DNA of 64,000 bases from Bolinopsis microptera. Taxonomy: Eukaryota; Ctenophora; Tentaculata; Lobata; Bolinopsidae. Both the position numbers and the translations under genes were made by a program. Within the stretch, counting starts at the first letter, position 1; each line of letters starts with the position of its first letter. Positions 1-10,161 of this stretch are shown here, piece after piece. The stretch is taken from positions 4,049,230 to 4,113,229 of the forward strand of contig NC_087079.1 of NCBI RefSeq assembly GCF_026151205.1, read 5' to 3'. The notes under the pieces are model-generated. The model was given only the letters and a program-made list of their open reading frames with translations. It was not told where the DNA came from and ran no database searches.

Positions 1-32
1 CAGCAAGAATAGATAATCTTGAATAAACTATT

Positions 33-3000
33 TTACGGATTTGTTTCTATTGAATAGTCAAGTTCAGAGTCCGAATCCACCGGGATAATTTTCCCCCACA
101 TGTAAGTGGAAAGTTTACTTTTAAAATCAGTGATACTCTCTATCTCACGGATATCTAGAGGAATGTGATTCCACTTAGTGTGGGTCCTATAGAAGAAATT
201 CTTGGCAAAAGCGTTGGAGCTTGCTCGAGGTGAGATAGAGCTTACAAAACATAGAGAGTCCATGTGACTATTTCTGAGCCTTGAGTGGCCTTGAAATGGT
301 TGCAAATATGAGGGTAAAGTGACAGGTATATGTTGCTTCACAATTTTAAAGAAGAAGATGAGATCCAAGAAGTCAAAGCGGTCTTCAATCGGCATAATCT
401 TCAGCTGTCTGCATTTTTGAATGTATGTGGATGGTGGATAACTCATATACTCCTCGTGAAGAATCCACTTAATAGCACGCTTTTGGAGGCCCTCCAGCTT
501 GCTTATCTGGGATTTTGTGACTGGTCTCCATATAACCGAGCAATGCTCAAATAGGCTCCTCACTAAAGTGAGATACAGTACTCTACGACGATTTACGTCT
601 TGGACAAAATAACAATTTCTTCTCGCCATGCCTAATTTTTGGTTTGCCTTAGAAAGGACTTTGGAGCACTGATCTTTCCAATCGAGATTTGATGTCACAA
701 TTACACCCAGATCCTTTTCATGATCAACATAGTCAAGTGTGATTCTTCCCATGGAGTATACAAAGTTAAAGAGTGGTAGGACACTAAGGAGGGAAACTGT
801 TTCGGATATCCTTCCTGCGACGGTGAGGACCTTACATTTGTCGGGATGAAATCTCATTTTATTAGAAAGTGACCAGTCATGGAGATAATCAATGTCCTTC
901 TGCAGTCGCAGGATATCAGACTCCGAAACAATCTTACGCCAAATTTTAGTATCATCGGCATACAGTGACAGTTGTGTGCCTGGTGAAATCCCCACTGATA
1001 TATCATCAATGAACATAATGAACAGCAATGGTCCCAAAATTGACCCTTGAGGTACACCAGACTGGGCGTTTCTCATAGAAGAAAACTTGCCACTTATCAA
1101 GACCTGTTGTTGCCTGTCTCTTAGATAATCAGTGATGAATTTCAGTAGCCTCCCATCAATACCAAATTTGCTCTTTAGCTTAAATAATATAAGATCATGG
1201 TTAACCGAGTCAAATGCTTTGGCAAAATCAAAGTAGACTACATCTGTTCTCATATTTTCATTCAGTGAGAGCGCTAGGCTGTCGCACAGTCCTACAAGAT
1301 TAGTTGCACAAGATCTCTCAGCTCGGAAACCATGCTGTTTGTCATTGATCATGCCATTAGTAAGTGCCAATAACTCATCTCTTATTATGCGTTCAAGAAC
1401 TTTTGTGATTAAGCATGTAAGAGAAATTGGCCTATAATTTGAAACCTCATGTTTATCCCCTTTCTTGAATATTGGTACAATGTGCCCCAGTTTCCACTCC
1501 CTTGGTAGTGTCCCAATGTTGTAGCATGAATGAAAAAGTATTGATATAGGGTATGCGAGCCCAACCGCACAGTTTTTCAAAAGTTTCCCATGGATACCAT
1601 CAGGTCCATAAGCTTTATTAGCATTAATATTGGAAAGGATTTTGCTAACCCTTCTGTGGTCAAATTCAATATCAAAGCGCCAATCATTAGAGTAATCTAT
1701 ATCTATGTCATAAGTTGATGCCTCAGAGAACTGCTCGAAGAAAAAGTCATTAAATAGGTTGGCCTGGTCTTCAGGGCAGTTGCGGACAGTGCCTTTGTGG
1801 CTTACAAACTCGGGGATCCGCTGACTAGCTGTCTTCGATTTGACATAGGACCAAAATTTTTTTGTTATTAAAGCACTATCATCAGATTCATTTAATGTTT
1901 CCCTCATTTTTTGAGCAACCACATTTTTGAAATTTTTCCTAGCAAGGGAGAATGCAATTTCAGCTCTATCACTTTTATGCCTTTCTTTATGTAATCTCAC
2001 TTTCTTGCGCCATGCATCATAACACTCCGAGTCAAACCATGGATCTTGGCCATCAGTCTTGACAGAGCATTTTTTAACAAATTTATCTGTGACATTAAAA
2101 AGTTTGTCCTTAAATTTTTTCCATCCAATTTCAGGTTCTGTGCCATTGAGCAATGCATCCCAATTCGTGTGTCGGAGTTCATGGTTTAGCCTCTCCCAGT
2201 TCACAGTCTTAAAGTTATAGCACATACGCCTGACTGGCTTCCTCCTACCAACTTTAACGTTGATCTTAAAATTGATGGGGAAGTGGTCAGACTTGCAAGC
2301 ACTATCTCTCTCACCTACCATTAGGTCATTAATATTTGACACAGAGTTTGTGAGCAATAGGTCAAGTGTTTTGCCTTTGCAGTGGGTAGGTGTTAACACA
2401 CATTGTTGAAGGCCTAGATCAACAAAAGATTCAACAAAAGATTGCTTAATAGGACAGGAGCTGGCCAGGGTAGACCAGGAAACTCCGGTCAGGTTAAAAT
2501 CTCCTAGTATGAAGACTTTACTCAGTCCTCTTCTTCTGAGAAGAGTTTTCAAAGACTCAACAATTTTTTCATGATTTGCGGAGCCCAGTGTACCAACACG
2601 ATAACATGTGCATACAACAAACTTAATTCCAGTGGAGGTCTTAAATTCCACAGCAAGAATTTCTGCACCATACTTGAGACGAACTTCCTTTGAAGTTAGA
2701 TCAAGGTCTGCTCTCACTGCAATCATGACCCCTCCGCCATTCCTCCTAAACCGGTATGGATTAGAAGGATCTGGTGGATGAGTTTTCTTCGATCTATCAG
2801 AGCGAAATATCTTATATCTGTCAGGGTGCAGAAATTCACTATCAGCAATAGAACTCTTAAACCAGGTTTCGTTAAGTATTGCAATATCTATCTTAGCCTC
2901 ATTAAGATAAGTCGACACTTCAAGACATTTAGTGGTATCAATCATTGGATGGGCATTGTTCAGTTCACCAAAAGGGATGAGACCTTGAACATTCTGAAAG

Positions 3001-3563
3001 TAAACATTCAATTTATTACCATTCCCAACTCTAACACCTATGGGAGACGGCCCTGGGTTTACAATTCCAGGGTTTACTAAAACTATCAAAAAACCATTCA
3101 TCAAAAACAACCAAATTATGCATCCCGTGAGTGTATTGCCGGTTCTACCAGTAAATATGCAATTTAAGTTCTTATGGATTGAAATCTGGCAAAATCTATA
3201 TAAACCATCGAAACTGTAATTATTCCTCAGATAATACATATTTGCTAAATATAAAAAGAAATAAACTGTAAAGCATCGGCACAAGTTAGGAACTGGGTAT
3301 GTTGGTACAAAGGCTCGGCAATCATAAGTGACCCTAGAAAAAGCCAACCCACTTACCCCGACATATGTGATAGTGATTAGCGAAAAGTGACATATGAATA
3401 TAACATAAAAAATATAAAATAATAAGCGAGAATCAATGCAGCTGTCTAAATAATCAAAAATACTACCTGTACCACGTCTACGGTTCTGATGTTTGATGGA
3501 TTTTGCAAAAGAATTTCCACTAAACACTCCAACTCTAAATCTGTATGTTACTAAATCGATCAT
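33..3563 (-). CDS. LINE ORF2: APE endonuclease plus reverse transcriptase, 1176 aa
   Basis: This is the polyprotein that nicks target DNA and reverse-transcribes the element RNA. Residues 1-170 are hydrophobic and unusual. The APE-type endonuclease spans about 185-430, with QN at 190-191, NETW at 231-234 (catalytic Glu 232), GDFN at 354-357 and SDH at 425-427. The reverse transcriptase spans about 640-900, with RPISLT at 711-716, FDFAKAFD at 778-785, GVPQGSILGP at 836-845 and YADD at 868-871. A C-terminal region of about 250 residues follows, as in other CR1-like proteins. No frameshift or internal stop is present. The true start could lie downstream of the first Met, near the PGP motif at residue 170, because the hydrophobic leader is not typical. 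Confidence 0.93.
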   Translation of the reverse strand: MIDLVTYRFRVGVFSGNSFAKSIKHQNRRRGTGSIFDYLDSCIDSRLLFYIFYVIFICHFSLITITYVGVSGLAFSRVTYDCRAFVPTYPVPNLCRCFTVYFFLYLANMYYLRNNYSFDGLYRFCQISIHKNLNCIFTGRTGNTLTGCIIWLFLMNGFLIVLVNPGIVNPGPSPIGVRVGNGNKLNVYFQNVQGLIPFGELNNAHPMIDTTKCLEVSTYLNEAKIDIAILNETWFKSSIADSEFLHPDRYKIFRSDRSKKTHPPDPSNPYRFRRNGGGVMIAVRADLDLTSKEVRLKYGAEILAVEFKTSTGIKFVVCTCYRVGTLGSANHEKIVESLKTLLRRRGLSKVFILGDFNLTGVSWSTLASSCPIKQSFVESFVDLGLQQCVLTPTHCKGKTLDLLLTNSVSNINDLMVGERDSACKSDHFPINFKINVKVGRRKPVRRMCYNFKTVNWERLNHELRHTNWDALLNGTEPEIGWKKFKDKLFNVTDKFVKKCSVKTDGQDPWFDSECYDAWRKKVRLHKERHKSDRAEIAFSLARKNFKNVVAQKMRETLNESDDSALITKKFWSYVKSKTASQRIPEFVSHKGTVRNCPEDQANLFNDFFFEQFSEASTYDIDIDYSNDWRFDIEFDHRRVSKILSNINANKAYGPDGIHGKLLKNCAVGLAYPISILFHSCYNIGTLPREWKLGHIVPIFKKGDKHEVSNYRPISLTCLITKVLERIIRDELLALTNGMINDKQHGFRAERSCATNLVGLCDSLALSLNENMRTDVVYFDFAKAFDSVNHDLILFKLKSKFGIDGRLLKFITDYLRDRQQQVLISGKFSSMRNAQSGVPQGSILGPLLFIMFIDDISVGISPGTQLSLYADDTKIWRKIVSESDILRLQKDIDYLHDWSLSNKMRFHPDKCKVLTVAGRISETVSLLSVLPLFNFVYSMGRITLDYVDHEKDLGVIVTSNLDWKDQCSKVLSKANQKLGMARRNCYFVQDVNRRRVLYLTLVRSLFEHCSVIWRPVTKSQISKLEGLQKRAIKWILHEEYMSYPPSTYIQKCRQLKIMPIEDRFDFLDLIFFFKIVKQHIPVTLPSYLQPFQGHSRLRNSHMDSLCFVSSISPRASSNAFAKNFFYRTHTKWNHIPLDIREIESITDFKSKLSTYMWGKIIPVDSDSELDYSIETNP

Positions 3564-3645
3564 GGTGTTTTACAGGTGAGTATACTTGCCAGACTACAAC
3601 TGCATATCATTAGCTTAACAAGGTTCAGAAGACAGCACAAAAGAA

Positions 3646-4731
3646 CTACTGATAGATATAAGGATTAAAATATCTACTGTGGATGGCACGAATATAAAAT
3701 CTGGCCAACACACCCATACCTTTCTGAGGATTGGGGTGAATGCCTTTGTTCTCAAATAAGGGATCAAATCTCTTAACAGGCTCACTTAGAGCTCTCTTAA
3801 ACTTTGTAAAGGGATAAAACACATCCATGAAAAAGAACCTCCTGAATACACACTCATTGTATAAAATCCTATTAAAATCCATTACCCTCTTGTTAGTTAA
3901 TTTATCGTTATCATTCTGTAAAGGTAATGGCAATAGAGATTGAACATATACCTTACAGTTGGGAAATAATAGGCCTATCTTACCAAAAAGTTGCTTTACT
4001 GGTCCCCTCAAAATACCAATTTTATCCCCCACACGCCTAATATCGTTTGTGCCTACGCTGATCAGAAGCTTCTCAACGTGGACATCAGGATGTGCCGTGC
4101 AGTAGTCCTCCAACTGTTTCTGGACTTTGTCCATTTTTGCTCCGCCTTCTGCAACATTTACGACTGTGACTTTCCCTTTTCCCAGCTTTGCGGAGTCCAA
4201 TCTTTGAGCATAAGAGTCTCCAGCAACCAACATGACTCTTTGCGCAGGTACTTGGGCTTCGGTGCCAGAAGCTGGTGTACTAGTCTCTGCGCTGATATTC
4301 TGAGAGCTAACTTGGCCACCAGATTTCACAATAGCTCGAAATGACAGGGAGTATCTTACTTGCTCCGATTTCTTTGGAGGCTCTCCCTTTGTGGCCGGCT
4401 CTGCTCGCACAGCATGCCTCAGATTCTGCTGTGTCCCAGGCCGCATTACAACAAGACTGTTGTTCTTCATCCTTATCGTCTTGACACAATTAGGTTTCCC
4501 AGTTGTGCCCTCGTAAAACTCAAGCGTCCGTTCACATCCCAGTGAGAAAGAGCAAATCGATTTCTCCTGGTCCATTAGTTTCTCACCGTCATTGTGTATT
4601 GAAGTACTCGCTTGGTTGTTTCCATACTTGATGACCAGACATGAGTCCAGAGGTCCAGTTATCTCCGTACCAAACATTAAGTCACTTATATTGCAGTACC
4701 ATTTATCAATTAGTATATCAAAATATGTCAT
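3646..4731 (-). CDS. LINE ORF1: AlkB-like 2OG-Fe(II) dioxygenase fused to SGNH esterase, 361 aa
   Basis: Two domains are visible. Residues about 28-135 match the AlkB core: the iron-binding H-x-D at His46/Asp48, the third iron ligand His106 in RHAVR, and an R-x-S-x-x-x-R motif at Arg126/Arg132 where AlkB proteins bind 2-oxoglutarate. Residues about 165-350 look like an SGNH hydrolase: GDS at 171-173, a Gly pair at 196-197, GTND at 227-230 and GIHPN at 330-334. The Asp usually three residues before the catalytic His is replaced by Lys329. AlkB enzymes remove alkyl groups from nucleic acid bases, and esterase domains are known in ORF1 of CR1-type LINEs. I infer that the AlkB part acts on element RNA or cDNA. 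The position just upstream of an intact endonuclease/RT ORF supports its being ORF1. Confidence 0.85.
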   Translation of the reverse strand: MTYFDILIDKWYCNISDLMFGTEITGPLDSCLVIKYGNNQASTSIHNDGEKLMDQEKSICSFSLGCERTLEFYEGTTGKPNCVKTIRMKNNSLVVMRPGTQQNLRHAVRAEPATKGEPPKKSEQVRYSLSFRAIVKSGGQVSSQNISAETSTPASGTEAQVPAQRVMLVAGDSYAQRLDSAKLGKGKVTVVNVAEGGAKMDKVQKQLEDYCTAHPDVHVEKLLISVGTNDIRRVGDKIGILRGPVKQLFGKIGLLFPNCKVYVQSLLPLPLQNDNDKLTNKRVMDFNRILYNECVFRRFFFMDVFYPFTKFKRALSEPVKRFDPLFENKGIHPNPQKGMGVLARFYIRAIHSRYFNPYIYQ

Positions 4732-5607
4732 TGTAATTTTGCATGGCTGAAATGTAACGCTTGATTTACATTTATAATAATTAATTGAATTTTCAAATTT
4801 TAAAAAATTGAGTCATGAGGCTGCATGCATGTGCAAATCCGCTGTGAACTTTTTATTTATCCAATCTCCATGGGTCAACTTAACCGAATTATCGGGCAAT
4901 CTGTGATTGAGGGTTAAATAAGGAAAGGTCCTACCACTAGGTGACTATCTATATCCTGTACATTCTTTACCCCGTTCTAGTTGCCTGTCCGTTTTCAACC
5001 AAGTTAGCAGTCAAGGAAGAAAATCATTCACAAAATGAGCATTATATTTTTATTGTTATAAATTTGTTGATTCTGTAAAATGTGCGAAAATTAAATTTCT
5101 TTTTTCGTTGAATTTCTTGTTTCATTAAATTTTACAAACCATAATTTGAAGGGAGCTTTCACTAAGCACCACCTGCATATAAAATAATGCTGAGACAAAA
5201 TGTCTTGGGAGGTTTTCAGTGAGGGCTCCTCAAGGGCCGTTATGTAAACTTGTACTCTGTATGCATACTTTTAGCCCTATGGAAAAATTATGTCCCTAGC
5301 CGAATTTATCGCTGGTTAATGGCCAGCCCTTGTGTGTAATTGTATTGTTAGCCCACTCTGTAGGCATTAGGAAATAATAATTAAATTTCAGTCAAGTCAT
5401 ACACACATCTTTATACACGATTATATAATTAAAAAACTCTTTGTTGGTCTATTCCAGGTATAAAACATGATACTATATTTGAGTTTGTACTAACATAATA
5501 ATAAATTCTGTTTTGTTTACCTAATAGCAGAATCTACATCAGCTTCAGGTTCATATACAGTTTTGAATTTTGATGTAAAATTTCTCTTCAGTTTGCATGA
5601 CATTACC
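4732..5607. other. Intergenic or 5' flank, no gene seen
   Basis: AT-rich sequence between the LINE and NUDT2. It may hold the LINE 5' UTR and an upstream NUDT2 exon. A possible splice acceptor (CTAATAGCAG) ends at 5530, just ahead of the NUDT2 reading frame. No further ORF or repeat was recognised. Confidence 0.5.
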
Positions 5608-6039
5608 ATGAGAAATGCTGCTGGAATAATTGTATTTCGTTTTGAAAATGAAATTCCTGAGGTTCTTTTGCTATTTAATGCAAATGGTAGGTGGAGTCCT
5701 CCGAAAGGTGGCAGAGAGAAAGGAGAGTCCGAAATGGAAAATGCGATGAGGGAAACTTATGAGGAGTCAGGATTGACAACATCTGATTTAACCATGATAA
5801 ATGATTATCGATATCAGTTTGAGTACACAAAATATGGGATGAAAAAACATAATATTGTGATATTCCTGGCAAAGATCAATGATCCGAACCATGAAATCAT
5901 TATCTCTCATGAACATACTAAATTCCAATGGATGAAGTATGATGAGGCTGTGACTTCTCGCAACCATGACCCCTCTAATGACCAATTCTCGAAAATGTAT
6001 GAAAACGTATTTCAGGTTATCAAAACAATCTCACACTAA
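5608..6039 (+). CDS. NUDT2: NUDT2-like Ap4A hydrolase (Nudix)
   Basis: Nudix hydrolase of about 143 aa that cleaves diadenosine tetraphosphate (Ap4A) to ATP and AMP in the cytosol. The start RNAAGIIVFRF, the WSPPKGG motif and the length match animal NUDT2. The Nudix box is complete: Gly, five residues, Glu, then RETYEESGL, with all metal-binding glutamates present. SHEH-x5-W near the C terminus is also a NUDT2 hallmark. I chose the Met at 5608 because the family begins right there; the upstream in-frame codons (from 5563) follow a likely splice acceptor and have no homologous counterpart. An AATAAA signal sits 34 bp after the stop. The neighbours are unrelated. Confidence 0.92.
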   Translation: MRNAAGIIVFRFENEIPEVLLLFNANGRWSPPKGGREKGESEMENAMRETYEESGLTTSDLTMINDYRYQFEYTKYGMKKHNIVIFLAKINDPNHEIIISHEHTKFQWMKYDEAVTSRNHDPSNDQFSKMYENVFQVIKTISH

Positions 6040-6072
6040 CCTTTAAATTAATTGGTCTTTTGCCATTCACTC

Positions 6073-6078
6073 AATAAA
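6073..6078 (+). terminator. Polyadenylation signal AATAAA of NUDT2
   Basis: Canonical AATAAA hexamer 34 bp downstream of the NUDT2 stop codon, giving a very short 3' UTR. Confidence 0.6.
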
Positions 6079-6690
6079 GATGTATTACCATTCATAAGTT
6101 CTAGAGTCATAGATTGTGATGTAATGTGTCACTTAACAATCTGCTGAAAATATCCCCTCTAAAATTATTAGACGAAGCCCCTTTTGTATTATAATTAGTT
6201 ATATTATATAGTTTTAAACTAATTACAACACTACAAATCTATTACATTTATTGAGAAAATTATGTAATGTAACGTGATGGAGGTTCTTTAAGCGGGAAAT
6301 TCCAGTCCAAACCCTGGAAACATGACATAAAGGATTTGTTTTACTTGTTGCATGAAAAGCACTAATACCATGTACACGATATGATCGTCTATAGTGATGG
6401 GAGTGTGTTAAGCCAAGAATGCATGGATGCTCTTTTTGATTGAGATTTAGATAGTGGAAATTATTATGACAGATAGACTCTGAAGAAAATAGCAATATAG
6501 GTGTGATGTTGCCACATATTTTTGTTGTAGTGATCTTTTGCGAAGTGTTGTGTTTTTTGAGGTTTATTCTATAAGATGGTTAATAGTCATGTTGTTGCAG
6601 TTCAAATATATGTAAGTACTATAATAATAAGAAACAGTATCTTTGATTTTTAATACCGTTTATCTAAGAAGCGTTTTTATAGTGGTTTAA
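6079..6690. other. Intergenic sequence, no gene seen
   Basis: AT-rich sequence without a convincing coding region. It ends in the TTAA at 6687-6690 that borders the foldback element. Confidence 0.5.
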
Positions 6691-8047
6691 GGGGGGGGGC
6701 CAATGGATATTTTTTTGTGAAACTCGATTTCGAGATAGCAGTTGACCAACAAACTAAGACCAGTGACCGAACTTTTGAGGGGGTCCCGGACCCTAACCGC
6801 CAAACGGTGCCCGCGGGGCAGCCACGCCCATATTTGGTCCAAATTAGGCCCAATTTAGCCAAATACTCTGAACATGCCCAAAACCCAAATTTTAGGTGCT
6901 CTACTTGTAGCTAGTGGTCTCTTGAAGTCGTATATGAAATTTCATCAAGATTGGACAAAAAATGACTGAGTTATGAGCCAAAAACCATATGCCCATATTT
7001 GGGCATACGCACCAAATTTGGTAGATTTCGTCCCATAAATTGGTCAAATATCAATATTTTTCACTGAAACTTACTTTATATGAAAGGTAAGCCTAAACTA
7101 CATATTCTCTGTAAGTTATAGCTTTATATCTGTTTAAATGTGGATACTAAGGCGAAAAGACCGCAACAAATGAACTAAATTGCCCATATCTTGGTTCGCG
7201 ATATTCCCGGAATTGATCTCATTAAAATTGTAACAACTCAATCAGTTTTCAAAATTTTTCCATGAAATTTTCGGAATCGACTCGAAATCGCATTTCCACC
7301 TTAGTTTGAGAACAGATTTTTGATTAAGGCCTCAAAAAAAATTTGGCGGCCAAATTCTGAATTTCTCCGGGAAAATTTTGGAATTTGGCCGCCAAATTTT
7401 TTTGGAGGCCTAAATCAAAAATCTGTTCTCAAACTAAGGTGGAAATGCGATTTCGAGTCGATTCCGAAAATTTCATGGAAAAATTTTGAAAACTGATCGA
7501 GTTGTTACAATTTTAATGAGATCAATTCCGCGAATATCGCGAACCAAGATATGGGCAATTTAGTTCATTTTTTGTGGTCTTTTCGCCTTAGTATCCACAT
7601 TTAAACAGATATAAAGCTATAACTTACAGAGAATATGTAGTTTAGGCTTACCTTTCATATAAAGTAAGTTTCAGTGAAAAATATTGATATTTGACCAATT
7701 TATGGGACGAAATCTACCAAATTTGGTGCGTATGCCCAAATATGGGCATATGGTTTTTGGCTCATAACTCAGTCATTTTTTGTCCAATCTTGATGAAATT
7801 TCATATACGAGTTCAAGAGACCACTAGCTACAAGTAGAGCACCTAAAATTTGGGTTTTGGGCATGTTCAGGGTATTTGGCTAAATTGGGCCTAATTTGGA
7901 CCAAATATGGGCGTGGCTGCCCCGCAGGCACCGTTTGGCGGTTAGGGTCCGGGACCCCCTCAAAAGTTCGGTCACTGGTCCTAGTTTGTTGGTCAACTGC
8001 TATCTCGAAATCAAGTTTCACAAAAAAATATCCATTGGCCCCCCCCC
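6691..8047. mobile_element. Foldback (giant hairpin) element, about 1.36 kb, flanked by TTAA
   Basis: The two halves are near-perfect inverted copies of each other, about 670 bp per arm, meeting near 7,370 in a short unpaired centre. The ends are nine G (6691-6699) and nine C (8039-8047), followed inward by CCAATGGATATTTTTTTGTG and its complement. TTAA occurs immediately outside both ends (6687-6690 and 8048-8051), which fits a target duplication of piggyBac or Kolobok type. No transposase is present, so it would be a non-autonomous element. The arms differ at only scattered bases, so the element is recent or has been kept uniform by gene conversion. The 65-codon ORFs in each arm are mirror images and not genes. 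Confidence 0.88.
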
Positions 8048-8296
8048 TTAACTGTGATGTAAAACAGTAATTAATTCTGTGCTACTTTTATAATTTGGTA
8101 ATTTCATATGATTATTTCATCATTTTCTTTCAGTTTATAGCAGTTTATTCATTGTTTTCAATCAATAATACTTGACTTTCATTGATGTATCAACATATGT
8201 TTGTAGGAGGGTGAAGCACCTTCTATTTTCAATGCTTGTGATGAGTAAATGCTCCAACTCTAAGTAGCTTTCAGATGACTAATTAAAACTTTAGGC

Positions 8297-9410
8297 ATGA
8301 CAAAGCAAATCTCAACAGCTGTGTCCGACGCAGTCCTCTCGCTTACTTGTCTCGTGGCAAGTTATGACATCTTCGTGGTGGGTCTCATTTTTATGTTTTC
8401 AAACTTTCATACAAAATGATATTTTCTATTGATCACTTTACTTATTCAACTCAAATGAGGGGGTTTCAGTAACAACTGAGGCAATTAAGAGCTATTCAAT
8501 TGCTCGATGCAGCATCTAGATACTTTTTAAAAGATGTGATTTGTTCACTTGTGAAGCTTGCCCAAGTTATCTAAATAAACTTTTTTTTTCAGAAAAAGGA
8601 AAATGTTTTCCTGATCTACGGATTCATATTAGCAGGCCTGGCTGCTTTTGCTGGTGTAGCACGATTTAGTGGTTGTGACTCTGTCAAGGACATTCACACT
8701 ACTCTGTCTCTTCACGGTGGAGCAGTGGGTTTTCCCTGGATGCTTCTCCTTTTTGCTTCCATTCAACTCAACCAAGGAGCCAAGCTATCTCTTGTTTCAC
8801 CTGGCTGGGATATCTTAATTATTCTTGGAATGCATGTTTGTACCACACAGGTAAATAATAAGTATTGTAATTTAATTAAAGGGGCTTGGATCCTAATCAG
8901 GCTCATTATAGAAGATTCAAATTGATGGTATTTTCTGAACAAGGAGACAGGTTCAAAACATTTTATTCAATGTTACAGTACGAGAATACCCGGAAGATGT
9001 TGGTTCCTGCCACACTTCTTGGGCTCACATACTCTGCAATCATCAACAGCAACCAAAACTACCTCATGGCTAGTGGGCTACTCTTGCTCTCTGGACTTTT
9101 TGGAGTAACAGGTATTTTTGCTTATGCTAATTATATTTGGACATAAGTTATTTTCGCCAAACGTTTGGCAACATTTGATATTTTATTATTTTCCTGTCCC
9201 CAGATTTCGGCTGTCTATCATTCGTTAATCGTTAGTTATTCACTATCAGCACGTTTTTGTTGTTGTTGACAAGGTGACTGAATGTTCCAGTTGCCTAACT
9301 TGATCATTGCTTCAGGAAAGATAGGGCCGGTGTATCGCATTGATCTGTTTCACTATGCACTGTCTGGTGCTGTCTACGCTCTCCGCTCTGGACTTTTATC
9401 TACAGTCTGA
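8297..9410 (+). CDS. Multi-pass membrane protein, four exons, about 188 aa, not recognised
   Basis: I assembled four exons with consistent phases and GT..AG borders: 8297-8377, 8593-8850, 8979-9111 and 9316-9410. The product has about five hydrophobic segments separated by short loops and no signal peptide, so it is probably an integral membrane protein. Recognisable local strings are LHGGAVGFPW in the second exon, SAIINSNQNYL in the third and GPVYRIDLFHYALSG in the fourth. I do not recognise the family with confidence. Similar small four- to five-pass TMEM proteins exist in animals. The start is the first Met of the first exon; an additional 5' UTR exon is possible. An AATAAA lies at 9771-9776. 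Confidence 0.65.
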
Positions 9411-10161
9411 GATAATTGAAGATAAAATGCTGCTGTGCTGTACTTTGATTGACAGTATAACTGATACCAGCAAAAGATTCGAATTCTATGTGTTCAGACT
9501 TGATTATTTTGTTTGTGTTTATGATTCGCTGGAATTTATGTTTAAAGTTGCTGCACTTTATATTATTTTATAATATTTGATTTCCAATTGTAATCACTCA
9601 TCTAAGCTATGTATGATTGCAGTAAACTTTTTTATCGTGTAATACGGAGTGATCACACTCTTCACTGTTGAGCATTATACATAATAATAATTCAAACCCG
9701 GACCCAACGGATTTCTAGTTTTATGCTTTGTTCAGTGAAGTATGGTCTACATTAATTCTATGAATCTATGAATAAAGAATCGTTTTTCAGTAATTATTTC
9801 TGTACATCTTATTTGTTCACAAAATTGAATAATTTTAAAAACTCTGGCGTGTTACTTGACTTGAAAAATGAAAGTTGAAAAAAGTGAAAAACATGTCAAT
9901 TATTATTATTATTCAATATTGTGTGGTCCATACATATTATGTACTTTTTTATGAGTTTATGATAATATTAGTGTTCATGATATTATCATATTATATCATA
10001 CCCTTTCTGTGTACCCAATTTTGATTGCAAATTGTACTTTCACAAACAACCTGATATTTTAGGGATATTAATTGGTAATGAAGGAAAGGACTTCGATCAA
10101 GCTGGCCAACTGAAAATATAAATGATAACATGATCTGATACTTGTGAGGAGGTGGTTTTAA
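9411..10161. other. 3' UTR and intergenic sequence
   Basis: Probable 3' UTR of the membrane-protein gene up to the AATAAA at 9771-9776, then AT-rich intergenic sequence leading to ADCK5. No other feature seen. Confidence 0.45.

Larger units (their letters stand above)
1..4800 (-). mobile_element. CR1-like non-LTR retrotransposon (LINE), two intact ORFs
   Basis: The element reads on the minus strand: ORF1 (4731-3646), an 82-bp gap, then ORF2 (3563-33) with an apurinic-type endonuclease and a reverse transcriptase. The order esterase-type ORF1, endonuclease, reverse transcriptase is that of the CR1/L2 part of the Jockey superfamily. Both ORFs are open throughout, so the copy is young. The 3' end lies at or beyond the window edge and the 5' end is not defined; 4800 is only a round limit upstream of ORF1. 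I saw no target-site duplication because the far end is outside the window. Confidence 0.85.

Noticed and set aside
6717-8070. 65-codon ORFs in both arms of the foldback element
   Set aside because: They are mirror images produced by the inverted repeat, with no homology and no splice or promoter context.
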